Source: Embleya sp045207655 (lineage in GTDB: Bacteria; Actinomycetota; Actinomycetes; Streptomycetales; Streptomycetaceae). Taken from it: a DNA stretch of 64,000 nucleotides. The notes under the pieces are model-generated. The model was given only the letters and a program-made list of their open reading frames with translations, did no database searches and had not been told where the DNA came from. This document shows, one piece after another, positions 48,556 through 57,775 of this stretch; position 1 is the stretch's first letter, and each line of letters opens with the position of its first letter. Location of the stretch: NCBI RefSeq assembly GCF_045207655.1, contig NZ_CP108784.1, positions 4,836,001 to 4,900,000 of the forward strand. The letters are read 5' to 3'. The position numbers and the translations under genes were made by a program.

Positions 48556-48648
48556 GCCGTAGGATCCGCCCGTCGATGACGGACGGATCCGCCGGTGCGG
48601 TGTCGGCGCGATTCCGCGTCGGCGCCCGGGTGGTTTGAGGGGACTTCG

Positions 48649-49413
48649 TTGAACGCTGCGGTCCTTGTGCCCGCTGCAGGGCGTGGTGAACGGCTCGGTC
48701 CCGGTGCGCCCAAGGCGTTGCGTGAGCTTGGGGACATCCCGATGCTGGTGCACGCCGTCCGGTCGCTGTTGGCCGCCCGCGGGGTAACCGCGGTCGTGGT
48801 CGCCGCACCGCCGGACGGTGTCGCCGGTGTCCGGGAGCTTTTGCGTGCGCATTTGCCGGCGGAATCACCCCTACGGGTGGTCGCGGGCGGTGCGACACGC
48901 CAGGAATCGGTGCGGCTCGCGCTCGACGCGGTCCCCGCCGATCACGACGTCGTGCTCGTGCACGACGCCGCGCGTCCGTTCGTGCCGGCCGAGGTGGTGG
49001 AGGCGGTGATCGCCGCCGTCGCCGCCGGGGCCGACGCCGTGGTGCCCGTGCTGCCCGTGGTGGACACGGTCAAGGAGGTCGCCTCGATCGACGGCGCCGA
49101 GACCGTGGTTCGCACGGTCGACCGGTCGTCGTTGCGCGCCGTACAGACCCCCCAGGGCTTTCGGCGGGCCGTTCTGGCGCGCGCGCACGCCGAGGCCGGC
49201 GGCTTCGGCGGGGAGGGCGCGACCGACGACGCGGGCATGGTCGAACGCCTCGGTGGAGCGGTCGTGGTGGTGCCCGGTTCCGAAGAGGCGTTCAAGGTGA
49301 CCCGACCGTTCGACCTGCTGCTCGCCGGCGCGCTGTTGGCGCGGCGCGCGGAACAGGCGGCCGACGGGGCGGCGATCGGCGCGGAGAGTACGGAGATCGA
49401 CGTTGTCCGGTGA
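48649..49413 (+). CDS. ispD: 2-C-methyl-D-erythritol 4-phosphate cytidylyltransferase (TTG start)
   Basis: A 254-residue MEP-pathway enzyme: VPAAGRGERLGPGAPKAL (CTP site), VLVHDAARPFV and DTVKEV, then TPQGFRRAVL and EEAFKVTRPFD. It makes CDP-methylerythritol for isoprenoid synthesis. The start is TTG 48649, with GAGGGG six bases before it; the product then begins LNAAVLVPAAG as expected. It overlaps ispF by 11 bases, so the two are coupled. Confidence 0.94.
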   Translation: MNAAVLVPAAGRGERLGPGAPKALRELGDIPMLVHAVRSLLAARGVTAVVVAAPPDGVAGVRELLRAHLPAESPLRVVAGGATRQESVRLALDAVPADHDVVLVHDAARPFVPAEVVEAVIAAVAAGADAVVPVLPVVDTVKEVASIDGAETVVRTVDRSSLRAVQTPQGFRRAVLARAHAEAGGFGGEGATDDAGMVERLGGAVVVVPGSEEAFKVTRPFDLLLAGALLARRAEQAADGAAIGAESTEIDVVR

Positions 49414-49906
49414 GCACGCCTCTCGTGTCGTTTTGCCCCGCACCGGGATCGGGGTGGACGTACACGCCTTCGAGGAGGGCCGCGAGTTGTGGGTGGCCGG
49501 CCTGCACTGGCCCGGGGAGACCGGGCTGGCCGGGCACTCGGACGCCGATGTGGCCGCGCACGCCGCGTGCGACGCGTTGTTCTCGGCGGCCGGGATCGGC
49601 GATCTGGGCGCGCACTTCGGCACCTCCCGGCCGCAGTGGTCGGGGGCGTCGGGGGTGACGCTGTTGGCCGAGGCGGCGCGATTGGTGCGCGCGGCGGGCT
49701 TCGAGATCGGCAATGTCGCGGTGCAGGTGATCGGGATCCGGCCGAAGGTGGGCCGGCGCCGGGCCGAGGCCGAGGCGGCGCTGTCGGCCGCGGTCGGCGC
49801 GCCGGTGTCGGTGTCCGGGACCACCACCGACGGACTCGGGCTGACCGGGCGGGCCGAGGGGGTGGCCGCGATCGCCACCGCGCTCGTGGTCGCGGCGTCG
49901 AGCTGA
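49403..49906 (+). CDS. ispF: 2-C-methyl-D-erythritol 2,4-cyclodiphosphate synthase (TTG start)
   Basis: The 167-residue enzyme carries the metal ligands in GVDVHAF and HSDADV, DLGAHF, and the CDP loop TTTDGLGLTGRAEG. It closes the MEP ring, releasing CMP. The only start that keeps the full first strand is TTG 49403, inside the end of ispD; an out-of-frame GTG at 49411 is not usable. Coupling to ispD probably compensates for the weak start codon. Confidence 0.94.
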   Translation: MSGEHASRVVLPRTGIGVDVHAFEEGRELWVAGLHWPGETGLAGHSDADVAAHAACDALFSAAGIGDLGAHFGTSRPQWSGASGVTLLAEAARLVRAAGFEIGNVAVQVIGIRPKVGRRRAEAEAALSAAVGAPVSVSGTTTDGLGLTGRAEGVAAIATALVVAASS

Positions 49907-49989
49907 TCCTCGGCACGGCCGGGTGATCGTCGCGAACAGGCAAATAACAGGGGAACGCCGGGCCGTTCCGACGCTCTAAGCTTGCGCGT

Positions 49990-51399
49990 GTGAGCATGCG
50001 CCTGTACGACACCAGCACCCGCACGGTCCGGGACTTCGTGCCGCTTGTCGAGGGACAGGTCTCGATCTACTTGTGTGGTGCCACCGTGCAGGCGCCGCCG
50101 CACATCGGGCACATCCGATCGGGGCTGAACTTCGACGTGCTGCGCCGGTGGTTCGCCCACCGCGGCAACGACGTCGTGTTCTGCCGCAACGTCACCGACA
50201 TCGACGACAAGATCATCGCGAAGTCCTGCACGGAGGAGATTCCGTACTGGCAGGTGGCGCAGACCAACGAGCGCGCCTTCGCGGACGCGTACACCGCGCT
50301 CGGCTGCCTGCCCTCGACGGTGGAGCCCCGGGCGACCGGGCACATCCCCGAGATGGTCGCGATGATGGACCGGCTGATCGCGACCGGGCACGCCTATCCG
50401 TCCGGCGGCGACGTCTACTTCGACGTGTCCTCGTTCCCCGCGTACGGCGCGCTGTCCGGTCAGAAGCCGGACGCGATGCGCGAGGCGGAGGACGCGGGCG
50501 CGGGTGCGGCGGGCAAGCGGGATCGGCGCGACTTCGCGCTGTGGAAGTCGGCCAAGCCCGGCGAGCCCTCGTGGGAGACTCCGTGGGGCAACGGCCGTCC
50601 GGGCTGGCACCTGGAGTGCTCCGCGATGGCGCACAAGTACCTGGGGCCGGCGTTCGACATCCACGGCGGCGGGCTCGACCTGGTCTTCCCGCACCACGAG
50701 AACGAGATCGCCCAGTCCAAGGCGGCGGGCGACGCGTTCGCCAACTACTGGATGCACAACGCCTGGGTCACCCTCAGCGGTGAGAAGATGAGCAAGTCGC
50801 TCGGCAACTCCGTGCTCGTAGCGGAGATGCTCAAGCGCTGGTCGCCGCTCGTCCTGCGGTACTACCTGGCCACCCCGCACTACCGGTCGATGATCGAGTA
50901 CAGCGAGGAGGCCCTGCGCGAGGCCGAGGTCTCGTTCGGGCGGATAGAGGGATTCCTCGAGCGCGCGGGCGAGCAGACCGGGGCGATCGAACCGGCGGCG
51001 GACGTGCCGGCGGTGTTCGCCGCGGCGATGGACGACGACCTGGGTGTGCCGCAGGCGATGGCGGTCGTGCACAACACCGTGCGCGACGGCAACACCGCGC
51101 TGGCGGCGGGCGACAAGGACGCCGTCGTGCGGCACGCGGCGGACATCCGGGCGATGCTGGGCGTGCTCGGCATGGACCCGCTGTCGGAGCAGTGGACGGC
51201 GGGCACCTCCGCCGGTCGCTCCGACGAACTGCGCGGGGTGGTCGACCACCTGGTCAAACTCGCGCTCCAGCAGCGCGAGGCGGCGCGGGCCCGCAAGGAC
51301 TACGCCGCGGCGGACGCGGTCCGGGACAGCCTCACGGCGGCCGGGATCGTGGTGGAGGACACGCCCAACGGGCCCCGGTGGACGCTGCACCGGGACTGA
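49990..51399 (+). CDS. cysS: cysteinyl-tRNA synthetase
   Basis: A 469-residue class I synthetase with HIGHIRS near residue 36, KMSKS in GEKMSKSLGN near 266, and Cys29 in YLCGATV plus later Cys/His for zinc. It charges tRNA-Cys. The GTG start at 49990 is 83 bases after ispF. The operon-like order carD, ispD, ispF, cysS, rlmB is well conserved in actinobacteria. Confidence 0.97.
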   Translation: MSMRLYDTSTRTVRDFVPLVEGQVSIYLCGATVQAPPHIGHIRSGLNFDVLRRWFAHRGNDVVFCRNVTDIDDKIIAKSCTEEIPYWQVAQTNERAFADAYTALGCLPSTVEPRATGHIPEMVAMMDRLIATGHAYPSGGDVYFDVSSFPAYGALSGQKPDAMREAEDAGAGAAGKRDRRDFALWKSAKPGEPSWETPWGNGRPGWHLECSAMAHKYLGPAFDIHGGGLDLVFPHHENEIAQSKAAGDAFANYWMHNAWVTLSGEKMSKSLGNSVLVAEMLKRWSPLVLRYYLATPHYRSMIEYSEEALREAEVSFGRIEGFLERAGEQTGAIEPAADVPAVFAAAMDDDLGVPQAMAVVHNTVRDGNTALAAGDKDAVVRHAADIRAMLGVLGMDPLSEQWTAGTSAGRSDELRGVVDHLVKLALQQREAARARKDYAAADAVRDSLTAAGIVVEDTPNGPRWTLHRD

Positions 51400-51435
51400 C
51401 GGGAATCGGGCCCACCCGGGCCCGACGAAGACGTG

Positions 51436-51478
51436 CCGTACGGCCGGATCGCCACGAGGTGGCGGGCCGGCCGTACGG
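51436..51478 (+). terminator. 12-bp hairpin between cysS and rlmB
   Basis: CCGTACGGCCGG (51436-51447) pairs perfectly with CCGGCCGTACGG (51467-51478), with a smaller GCCAC/GTGGC stem inside the loop, and is followed by TTGTAC. It likely ends or attenuates the cysS transcript 64 bases before rlmB. Confidence 0.8.
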
Positions 51479-51541
51479 TTGTACAAGCATGTGAGCTGTT
51501 TTCGCAGCTGATGATGAAGCAATCGAAGGGATGTACCCGTC

Positions 51542-52519
51542 ATGGCCGGCAACACGGAGCGCCGTAACAAGCGCAACGAGGGAAGCAAGAAGGGGCCCTC
51601 GGTCGGTACTGGTGGGCACAGCCGCCGGGCGCTCAAGGGCAAGGGGCCGACGCCGCCCGCGGAGATGCGCAAGGGGCACGCCAAGCAGCGCGCCGCGAAC
51701 GCCGCCGCCAAGCGCAAGGCCGCGGCGCCGGCCGCTCGACGCGCCGCCGGCGGTCGTCCCGGACGCGGCGGCAAGAGCTCGAACGAGCTGGTCGCGGGCC
51801 GCAACTCGGTGCTCGAGGTGCTGCGCGCCGACGCGCCGGCCACGTCGTTGTTCATCGCGCAGTACATCGACAGCGACGACCGGGTGCGCGAGGCGATGAA
51901 GATCGCGAACGTGCGCGGCATCCCGCTGATGGAGATCCCGCGTCCCGAACTGGACCGGATGACCGACGGCGCGATCCACCAGGGTCTGGTGCTCCAGATG
52001 CCGCCGTACGAGTACGCGCACCCGGACGACCTCGTGGTCGAGGCGCACGACCGCGGCGAGACGCCGATCATCGTCGCGCTCGACAGCGTCACCGACCCGC
52101 GCAACCTCGGTGCGGTGATCCGTTCCGCGGCGGCGTTCGGCGGCCACGGCGTGGTCGTGCCGGAGCGGCGCGCGGCCGGGATGACCGCGGGCGCCTGGAA
52201 GTCCTCGGCGGGCGCGGCCACGCGGGTCCCGGTGGCCCGGGCGGCCAACCTCACCCGTGCGCTGGAGGCGTACAAGAAGGCGGGCCTGACCGTGGTCGGC
52301 CTCGCCGCCGACGGCGACATCTCGCTGGAGGAACTGGCCGCGGCGACCGACCCGATCGTGGTGGTCGTGGGTTCCGAGGGCAAGGGTTTGGGCCGACTGG
52401 TCCAGGAGACCTGCGACATCACCGTGCGGATCCCGATGGCGGGCGGCAACGAGTCGCTGAACGCCGGCGTCGCGGCGAGCATCGTGCTCTACGAGGTGGC
52501 CAGGCGTCGCGCAGTGTAA
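51542..52519 (+). CDS. rlmB: 23S rRNA (guanosine-2'-O-)-methyltransferase
   Basis: The 325-residue SPOUT enzyme has a basic, Lys/Arg/Ala-rich 80-residue N-terminal extension, the SpoU substrate-binding domain (ELVAGRNSVLEVLRADAP) and the SPOUT knot with SVTDPRNLGAVIRSAAAFG, VVVGSEGKGL and GGNESLNAGVAASIVLYE. It 2'-O-methylates a guanosine of 23S rRNA. The basic extension is common in actinobacterial members and probably contacts rRNA. Confidence 0.95.
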   Translation: MAGNTERRNKRNEGSKKGPSVGTGGHSRRALKGKGPTPPAEMRKGHAKQRAANAAAKRKAAAPAARRAAGGRPGRGGKSSNELVAGRNSVLEVLRADAPATSLFIAQYIDSDDRVREAMKIANVRGIPLMEIPRPELDRMTDGAIHQGLVLQMPPYEYAHPDDLVVEAHDRGETPIIVALDSVTDPRNLGAVIRSAAAFGGHGVVVPERRAAGMTAGAWKSSAGAATRVPVARAANLTRALEAYKKAGLTVVGLAADGDISLEELAAATDPIVVVVGSEGKGLGRLVQETCDITVRIPMAGGNESLNAGVAASIVLYEVARRRAV

Positions 52520-52602
52520 CGCCGCGCGGGGGGCCGTGGGGCCCGCATCGGGTAATACGCGAAGGGCCGCATCCTCCGGTGCCCTCGCGCGGTTATTGAT
52601 GC

Positions 52603-53859
52603 GTGGACACCAGATCTGAAGGCAGCTTCGGCGGTGCTGTCGGGCTGTTGCCCTCGCCCTCGGCAGTGCGCGATCCCGGCGATCCGGCGACGGTCGCCAC
52701 CCCCACCAAGACCCTGCGGGTGGTGATCGGCGGCCCCGGGGTCGGCGGCAGACCCGTGCCCGGAGCACGTGGCCCGGCGGACGACGCCACCACGCGGCTG
52801 CCGGTGATCCGGGACGAGGCACCGCGGCGGCGGGTGCCGCCCGCGCGTCGCGATCTCGCGGCCGGGCGCGGGCGGGACGGCACCTCGGCCCCGGCGCCCA
52901 CGCACGCGCGCCGGGCCACGCTCCAGGGCGGCACGGTGTTGTTGCCGCTGCGGCTGTTCCTGGGCGGGGCGTTCCTGGTCGAGGGGCTGCGCAAGCTCTA
53001 CGCGCCGGGCTTCCTGGATCCGAGCTCGACCGATTCCTTCGGGCACCGGATCGGGGTGCTGCGCGAGGGCAGTCTGTCGCCGTCGGTGATGGACCTGGCC
53101 GCCGATCACGCGATCGGGGCGGGCCTGCTGTTCGCGTTCGGGCAGGTGGTGGTCGGCTTCGCGGTCATGCTGGGGTTGTGGACCCGGCTCGCGGGCCTGC
53201 TCGGGATGTTGCTCTCGCTGGGCGTACTGATCGCGGTGGGCACCGGCTCCTCGCCCTACCACGCGCCCTACGTGGTCTTCCTGGCCGCGTTCAGCCCGCT
53301 GGCCCTGGCGGGCGCGCCGATGTACTCGGCGGACGCGTGGTTGTCGCTGCGCACCTGGCGCGGCCCGATCATCACTCCCGTGCGGGCCCGGCGGCGCAAG
53401 CTCGGCTACGGCTCGATGCTCGCGTTCGCGGGAGTCGGCGCGACGCTGCTCGCGGGCTCGTTGCTGGGCGGCGGCCACCGGCACCTCGACGAGTCGGACA
53501 CCGGCCGGGTCGGCGACCCGGGGCCCGCCGCGACCGTTGCCGTCGTCCCGGCGGCCGGGCAGCAGGGCGGCGCGGTGGCCACCCAGCCGCGCCCGCCGGT
53601 GGCCGAACCCTCGGTGGCGACCGGACCGGGCCGCCCGAGCGCCCAGCCGCAGGCCACGCCGCGCGCGGCGAACACCCCGACGCCGAGCGCCGTCCCCAGG
53701 ACCGGCACGGGCGCGGCCAAGTCGTCCCCGGCCGACCCCGCCGAGAAGAAGTCGACGCCGCCCTCCGCGCCGGCCGCGGGCTCGACCACCGGTTCCTCCG
53801 GCAGCGCACCCAAGACCGGTGCCACCGCGAGCAAGCCGCTGGGCGGCCTGCTCGGCTGA
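52603..53859 (+). CDS. DoxX-family membrane protein with disordered ends
   Basis: A 418-residue protein. A disordered N-terminal part (about 100 residues) is followed by a DoxX domain with four membrane helices (LLPLRLFLGGAFLVEGLRKLYAPGF ... AVMLGLWTRLAGLLGMLLSLG), one further helix (SMLAFAGVGATLLAGSLLGGG), and a Pro/Ala/Ser/Thr-rich tail of 120 residues outside or inside the membrane. DoxX proteins are quinol-linked or redox-partner membrane subunits; the exact role here is unknown. It ends at a very strong bidirectional hairpin. Confidence 0.85.
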   Translation: MDTRSEGSFGGAVGLLPSPSAVRDPGDPATVATPTKTLRVVIGGPGVGGRPVPGARGPADDATTRLPVIRDEAPRRRVPPARRDLAAGRGRDGTSAPAPTHARRATLQGGTVLLPLRLFLGGAFLVEGLRKLYAPGFLDPSSTDSFGHRIGVLREGSLSPSVMDLAADHAIGAGLLFAFGQVVVGFAVMLGLWTRLAGLLGMLLSLGVLIAVGTGSSPYHAPYVVFLAAFSPLALAGAPMYSADAWLSLRTWRGPIITPVRARRRKLGYGSMLAFAGVGATLLAGSLLGGGHRHLDESDTGRVGDPGPAATVAVVPAAGQQGGAVATQPRPPVAEPSVATGPGRPSAQPQATPRAANTPTPSAVPRTGTGAAKSSPADPAEKKSTPPSAPAAGSTTGSSGSAPKTGATASKPLGGLLG

Positions 53860-53870
53860 CCGGCCGGACC

Positions 53871-53925
53871 CACGACGTGCCGCGGGGCCCGCACATACCG
53901 TGTGCGGGCCCCGCGGCACGTCGTG
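53871..53925. terminator. 25-bp perfect-stem bidirectional terminator
   Basis: Bases 53871-53895 pair with 53901-53925 without a mismatch around the five-base loop TACCG. It is the longest perfect hairpin in the window and lies between the convergent ends of the DoxX and PPOX genes. Confidence 0.9.
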
Positions 53926-53934
53926 CGCGCGTCC

Positions 53935-54363
53935 TCAGCCGGCGATGTTCCGATCGGCCACCACGTGGTGGATGTGCACGTGGACCACCTGTTCGCCCTC
54001 GACCGGCTCGCGCTCCACCACCTTGTCCGCGCCCATGTACCGCGCGGCGATCCGACTCGGCCAGACCCGCAGATCGGCCGGATCGGCCGAGATCCGCGCC
54101 TCGCCCTCGACCACGACATACGCGTACGGCGGCCGATCGTCGTCCACACACAGGCTCACCCGCGGATCGTTGGCAAGGTTGCGCCCCTTGACCGAGGACC
54201 CGAACGTGGTGAAGACAAGCTCGACCGTGTCCCCACGATCATCGAGATCGAACCAGATCGGGGCCACATGCGGCCGACCATCGGGGCGTACGGTGGCGAG
54301 CTTCCCGGTACGCGGTCCTGCCAACAGAAAGGCCCGCCACTGAGTCTCGGTCATGCGTTCCAT
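53935..54363 (-). CDS. PPOX-class pyridoxamine 5'-phosphate oxidase-like protein (likely F420-binding)
   Basis: A 142-residue split-barrel flavin/F420 protein: TGKLATVRPDGRPHVAPIWFD near the N-terminus, KGRNLANDPRVSLCVDDDRPP, then YVVVEGEARI and RYMGADK. This is the F420/FMN-binding split barrel common in actinobacteria, which often contain F420-dependent reductases or biliverdin reductases. The start is ATG 54363 (or 54354). Substrate unknown. Confidence 0.88.
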   Translation of the reverse strand: MERMTETQWRAFLLAGPRTGKLATVRPDGRPHVAPIWFDLDDRGDTVELVFTTFGSSVKGRNLANDPRVSLCVDDDRPPYAYVVVEGEARISADPADLRVWPSRIAARYMGADKVVEREPVEGEQVVHVHIHHVVADRNIAG

Positions 54364-54673
54364 GCCCCGAGTCTCGCCGCTCAACGCCCCAAATCCCGGT
54401 AGCCCCGCCAACGCTCCCCAGCGACCCCCACACAACCCCCGAAGCCCACCACCGACGCCCACCCCCGGCGCGTCAGCGCCCCCGACACAGGTGAGCCCAA
54501 GTGATCGACGCGCGAAGCGCGGAGAGCGGCGGAGCCGCAAGCTCTGACTTCGTGCCCCGGAGCGAAGCGCAGGGACACGAAGTCACGAGCGAGGCGCCGC
54601 TTTTTCGCGGAGGAGCGTAGCGGGGGAGCGAAAAAGCGGTGCCTCGCGAGCCGGCGACAAAGTCGCCCAAAAA
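54364..54673. repeat. cluster of three REP-like hairpins between the PPOX and msiK genes
   Basis: No gene is supported here. Hairpin A (54523-54545) pairs AGAGC with GCTCT around GCGG/CCGC. Hairpin B pairs TGACTTCGTG (54545-54554) with CACGAAGTCA (54576-54585). Hairpin C pairs 54590-54608 with 54628-54646 (19 bp, one G.T). The loops of B and C carry GGAGCGAAGCG and GGAGCGTAGCG, and GCGCGAAGCGCGGAG lies before A, so the three share a motif. They may be repeats of a REP type; hairpin C with its T5 tract could terminate msiK. Confidence 0.7.
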
Positions 54674-55783
<1,110 letters not shown>

Positions 55784-55881
55784 GGTGATGTGTCCTTCCA
55801 CCGGCAGGAACGTGCCGGACGATCCGAGTGGAGGGTGAGGTACCCGGTGCTGGGCTGCCCGGGCTGCCCCGGGCAAGTGGT

Positions 55882-55904
55882 CTAGTCCATTCACAATGGA
55901 CTAG
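55882..55904. promoter_or_regulatory. perfect palindromic operator between msiK and the divergent LacI gene
   Basis: CTAGTCCATT (55882-55891), CAC, AATGGACTAG (55895-55904): a perfect 10-bp inverted repeat. It lies about 100 bases from each start codon of the two divergent genes. A LacI- or GntR-type dimer would fit such a site; the adjacent LacI regulator is the first candidate. Confidence 0.8.
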
Positions 55905-56018
55905 CGATCACCGTACCCGGGCGCACGGCATCTGTCAGCAGTCCCGAACGCCCGAAATGTTTTGCGTAGGCCGCAAGGCCCTGCGAAATCCTGCTGAAAC
56001 TGTCACTAGGCTGCGGGC

Positions 56019-57056
56019 ATGAAGGCTCGACTGGCGGACATCGCAACGCAGGCAGGGGTCAGCGAGGCGACCGTGAGTCGGGTCCTGAACAGCAAACCCG
56101 GGGTCGCGGACGACACTCGGCGGGCCGTCCTGACCGCTCTCGACGTGCTCGGCTACGAACGTCCCGCCCGCCTCCGGCGGCGCAGCGCGGGCCTGGTGGG
56201 GCTGCTGCTCCCGGAGTTGGACAACCCGATCTTCCCGGCGTTCGCGCAGGTCATCGAGCGGGCGCTGGCGCACCACGGCTACACGCCGGTGCTGTGTACC
56301 CAGACCCCGGGCGGGGTCACCGAGGACGACTACACCGAACTGCTCCTGGAACGCGGGGTGTCCGGGATCGTGTTCGTCTCCAGCCTGCACTCGGACTCGG
56401 GCGCGGACCTGTCCCGCTACCTGCGCCTGGTCGAGCGCGGTCTGCCGATGGTCTTCGTGAACGGCTTCGCACCGGGGGTGGACGCGCCGTTCATCTCCAG
56501 CGACGAGGCGGTCGCGGTGGAACTGGCGATAGGGCACCTCGCCTCGCTGCGGCACACCGCGATCGGGCTCGCGGTCGGGCCGGAGCGGTACGTGCCGACC
56601 GCGCGCAAGATCGCCGGCTTCCGGCGCGGGCTCGCCGAGCGGTTCGGCGTCGAGGACGCGGACGCGGACGGCTGGATCGAACGTTCGCTGTTCTCGGTCG
56701 AGGGCGGTCAGGCGGCGGCGGGCGCGCTGTTCGACCGGGGCGCGACGGCGATCGTGTGCGGCAGCGACCTGATGGCGCTCGGCGCGGTACGCGCGGCGCG
56801 CGAGCGCGGGTTGCGGGTCCCGCAGGACGTCTCGGTGGTGGGCTACGACGACTCGCCGCTGGTGGCGTTCACCGATCCGCCGCTGACCACGGTGCGCCAG
56901 GCGGTGCAGGCGATGGGCGCCGCGGCGGTGCGCGCGCTGCTGGACGAGATCGGTGGGGGTCGGGCGCCGCGCACCGAGTTGATCTACCGGCCGGAACTGG
57001 TGGTCCGCGGCTCGACCGGACCGGCTCCGGACCGCCGCCGCCGGCCGGGCGGATAG
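56019..57056 (+). CDS. LacI-family sugar regulator divergent from msiK
   Basis: The 345-residue repressor has the helix-turn-helix ARLADIATQAGVSEATVSRVLN at residues 3-25, hinge LRRRSAGLVGLLLPEL, and an effector domain (PVLCTQTPGGVTEDDY ... GYDDSPLVAFTDPPLTTV). TAGGCT (56007-56012) precedes the ATG by 6 bases, so the transcript is probably leaderless. The palindrome at 55882-55904 may be its operator for itself and msiK. The ligand is probably a sugar taken up with MsiK. Confidence 0.92.
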   Translation: MKARLADIATQAGVSEATVSRVLNSKPGVADDTRRAVLTALDVLGYERPARLRRRSAGLVGLLLPELDNPIFPAFAQVIERALAHHGYTPVLCTQTPGGVTEDDYTELLLERGVSGIVFVSSLHSDSGADLSRYLRLVERGLPMVFVNGFAPGVDAPFISSDEAVAVELAIGHLASLRHTAIGLAVGPERYVPTARKIAGFRRGLAERFGVEDADADGWIERSLFSVEGGQAAAGALFDRGATAIVCGSDLMALGAVRAARERGLRVPQDVSVVGYDDSPLVAFTDPPLTTVRQAVQAMGAAAVRALLDEIGGGRAPRTELIYRPELVVRGSTGPAPDRRRRPGG

Positions 57057-57107
57057 GGGCGCGAAAAAGGGCCGCCTGCCGCGTCTCCGCAGCCTGCGGC
57101 CCCATCG

Positions 57108-57181
57108 AGCCCCGAGTCGGGTTCGAACCGACGACCCCGCGCTTACAAGGCGCGTGCTCTGGCCAACTGAGCTATCGGGGC
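57108..57181 (-). tRNA. tRNA-Thr (anticodon TGT)
   Basis: A 74-base cloverleaf on the minus strand. The acceptor GCCCCGA/TCGGGGC ends in discriminator T; the D arm is GCTC...GAGC; the anticodon stem is CGCGC/GCGCG with loop CTTGTAA, i.e. anticodon UGU; the T arm is GTCGG-TTCGAAC-CCGAC. No CCA is encoded. It reads ACA (and perhaps other ACN) threonine codons. Confidence 0.97.
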
Positions 57182-57357
57182 GTGTACCGGACCATTTTGC
57201 ACCGTGGCCACCCGGCGGGCGCAACCACCTTAGGGCTTTGTGGCACGGGAGTGTTCGCGTTAACGCGCGGTGATCGTGGGGAACAGGAGACACCTGCCCG
57301 GAAACATCCGGGTCGGCGGTACTTTGTACGGCTGTCGGATGGTCCGCTGGAGGAACC

Positions 57358-57621
57358 ATGACGATCGTTTCCCTGATCATCGCGGGCATCATCATCGGCG
57401 CGTTGGGGCGACTCTTCCTTCCCGGCGACCAGAAGATCGGCTTCCTGGCCACGATGGGGGTCGGCATCGTGGGCACGTTGATCGGCTACGGCATCGCCGC
57501 GGGCCTGGGGGTCGAGGACACCAGGGGGATCGACTGGATCCGCTGGATCATCAGCGTCGCGGTCGCCGTGTTCCTGGTCTCGCTGGTGGTGAAGTTCACC
57601 GGAAAGGGTGCCAGGCGCTGA
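57358..57621 (+). CDS. GlsB/YeaQ/YmgE-family stress membrane protein
   Basis: An 87-residue protein with three membrane helices: TIVSLIIAGIIIGALGRLF, GFLATMGVGIVGTLIGYGI and WIISVAVAVFLVSLVVKF, with the conserved LPGDQ turn. The family (transglycosylase-associated protein) is induced by stress in many bacteria; the activity is unknown. ATG 57358 has TGGAGGAACC upstream. Confidence 0.9.
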   Translation: MTIVSLIIAGIIIGALGRLFLPGDQKIGFLATMGVGIVGTLIGYGIAAGLGVEDTRGIDWIRWIISVAVAVFLVSLVVKFTGKGARR

Positions 57622-57664
57622 TTCCCTCGCGCGGCCGATTCCCTCGCGCAGCCGATTCCGGCGC
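57620..57664 (+). repeat. 17-bp tandem repeat after the GlsB gene
   Basis: GATTCCCTCGCGCGGCC and GATTCCCTCGCGCAGCC follow each other at 57620-57636 and 57637-57653, and a partial third copy (GATTCCGGCGC) ends at 57664. The first unit begins in the GlsB stop codon. Confidence 0.85.
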
Positions 57665-57689
57665 ACGGGCGACGACGGGAGAGACCCAT

Positions 57690-57723
57690 CGCGGGGGCGG
57701 AGCCGATCGGCTCCGCCCCCGCG
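57690..57723. terminator. 34-base perfect palindrome terminator
   Basis: Bases 57690-57706 and 57707-57723 are perfect complements centred on GATC; the sequence is almost wholly G/C. It can form a long stem with a minimal loop and probably ends the GlsB transcript before the thioesterase gene. Confidence 0.85.
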
Positions 57724-57775
57724 TCGTGCGTGTTCGGTGGGCTGCGATCATGCGCGCATGGCTGGTGGAGTGTCG

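Noticed and set aside
48871..52482. 1200-codon minus-strand frame opposite ispD, ispF, cysS and rlmB
   Set aside because: It covers four certain genes on the other strand and shows only shadow composition.
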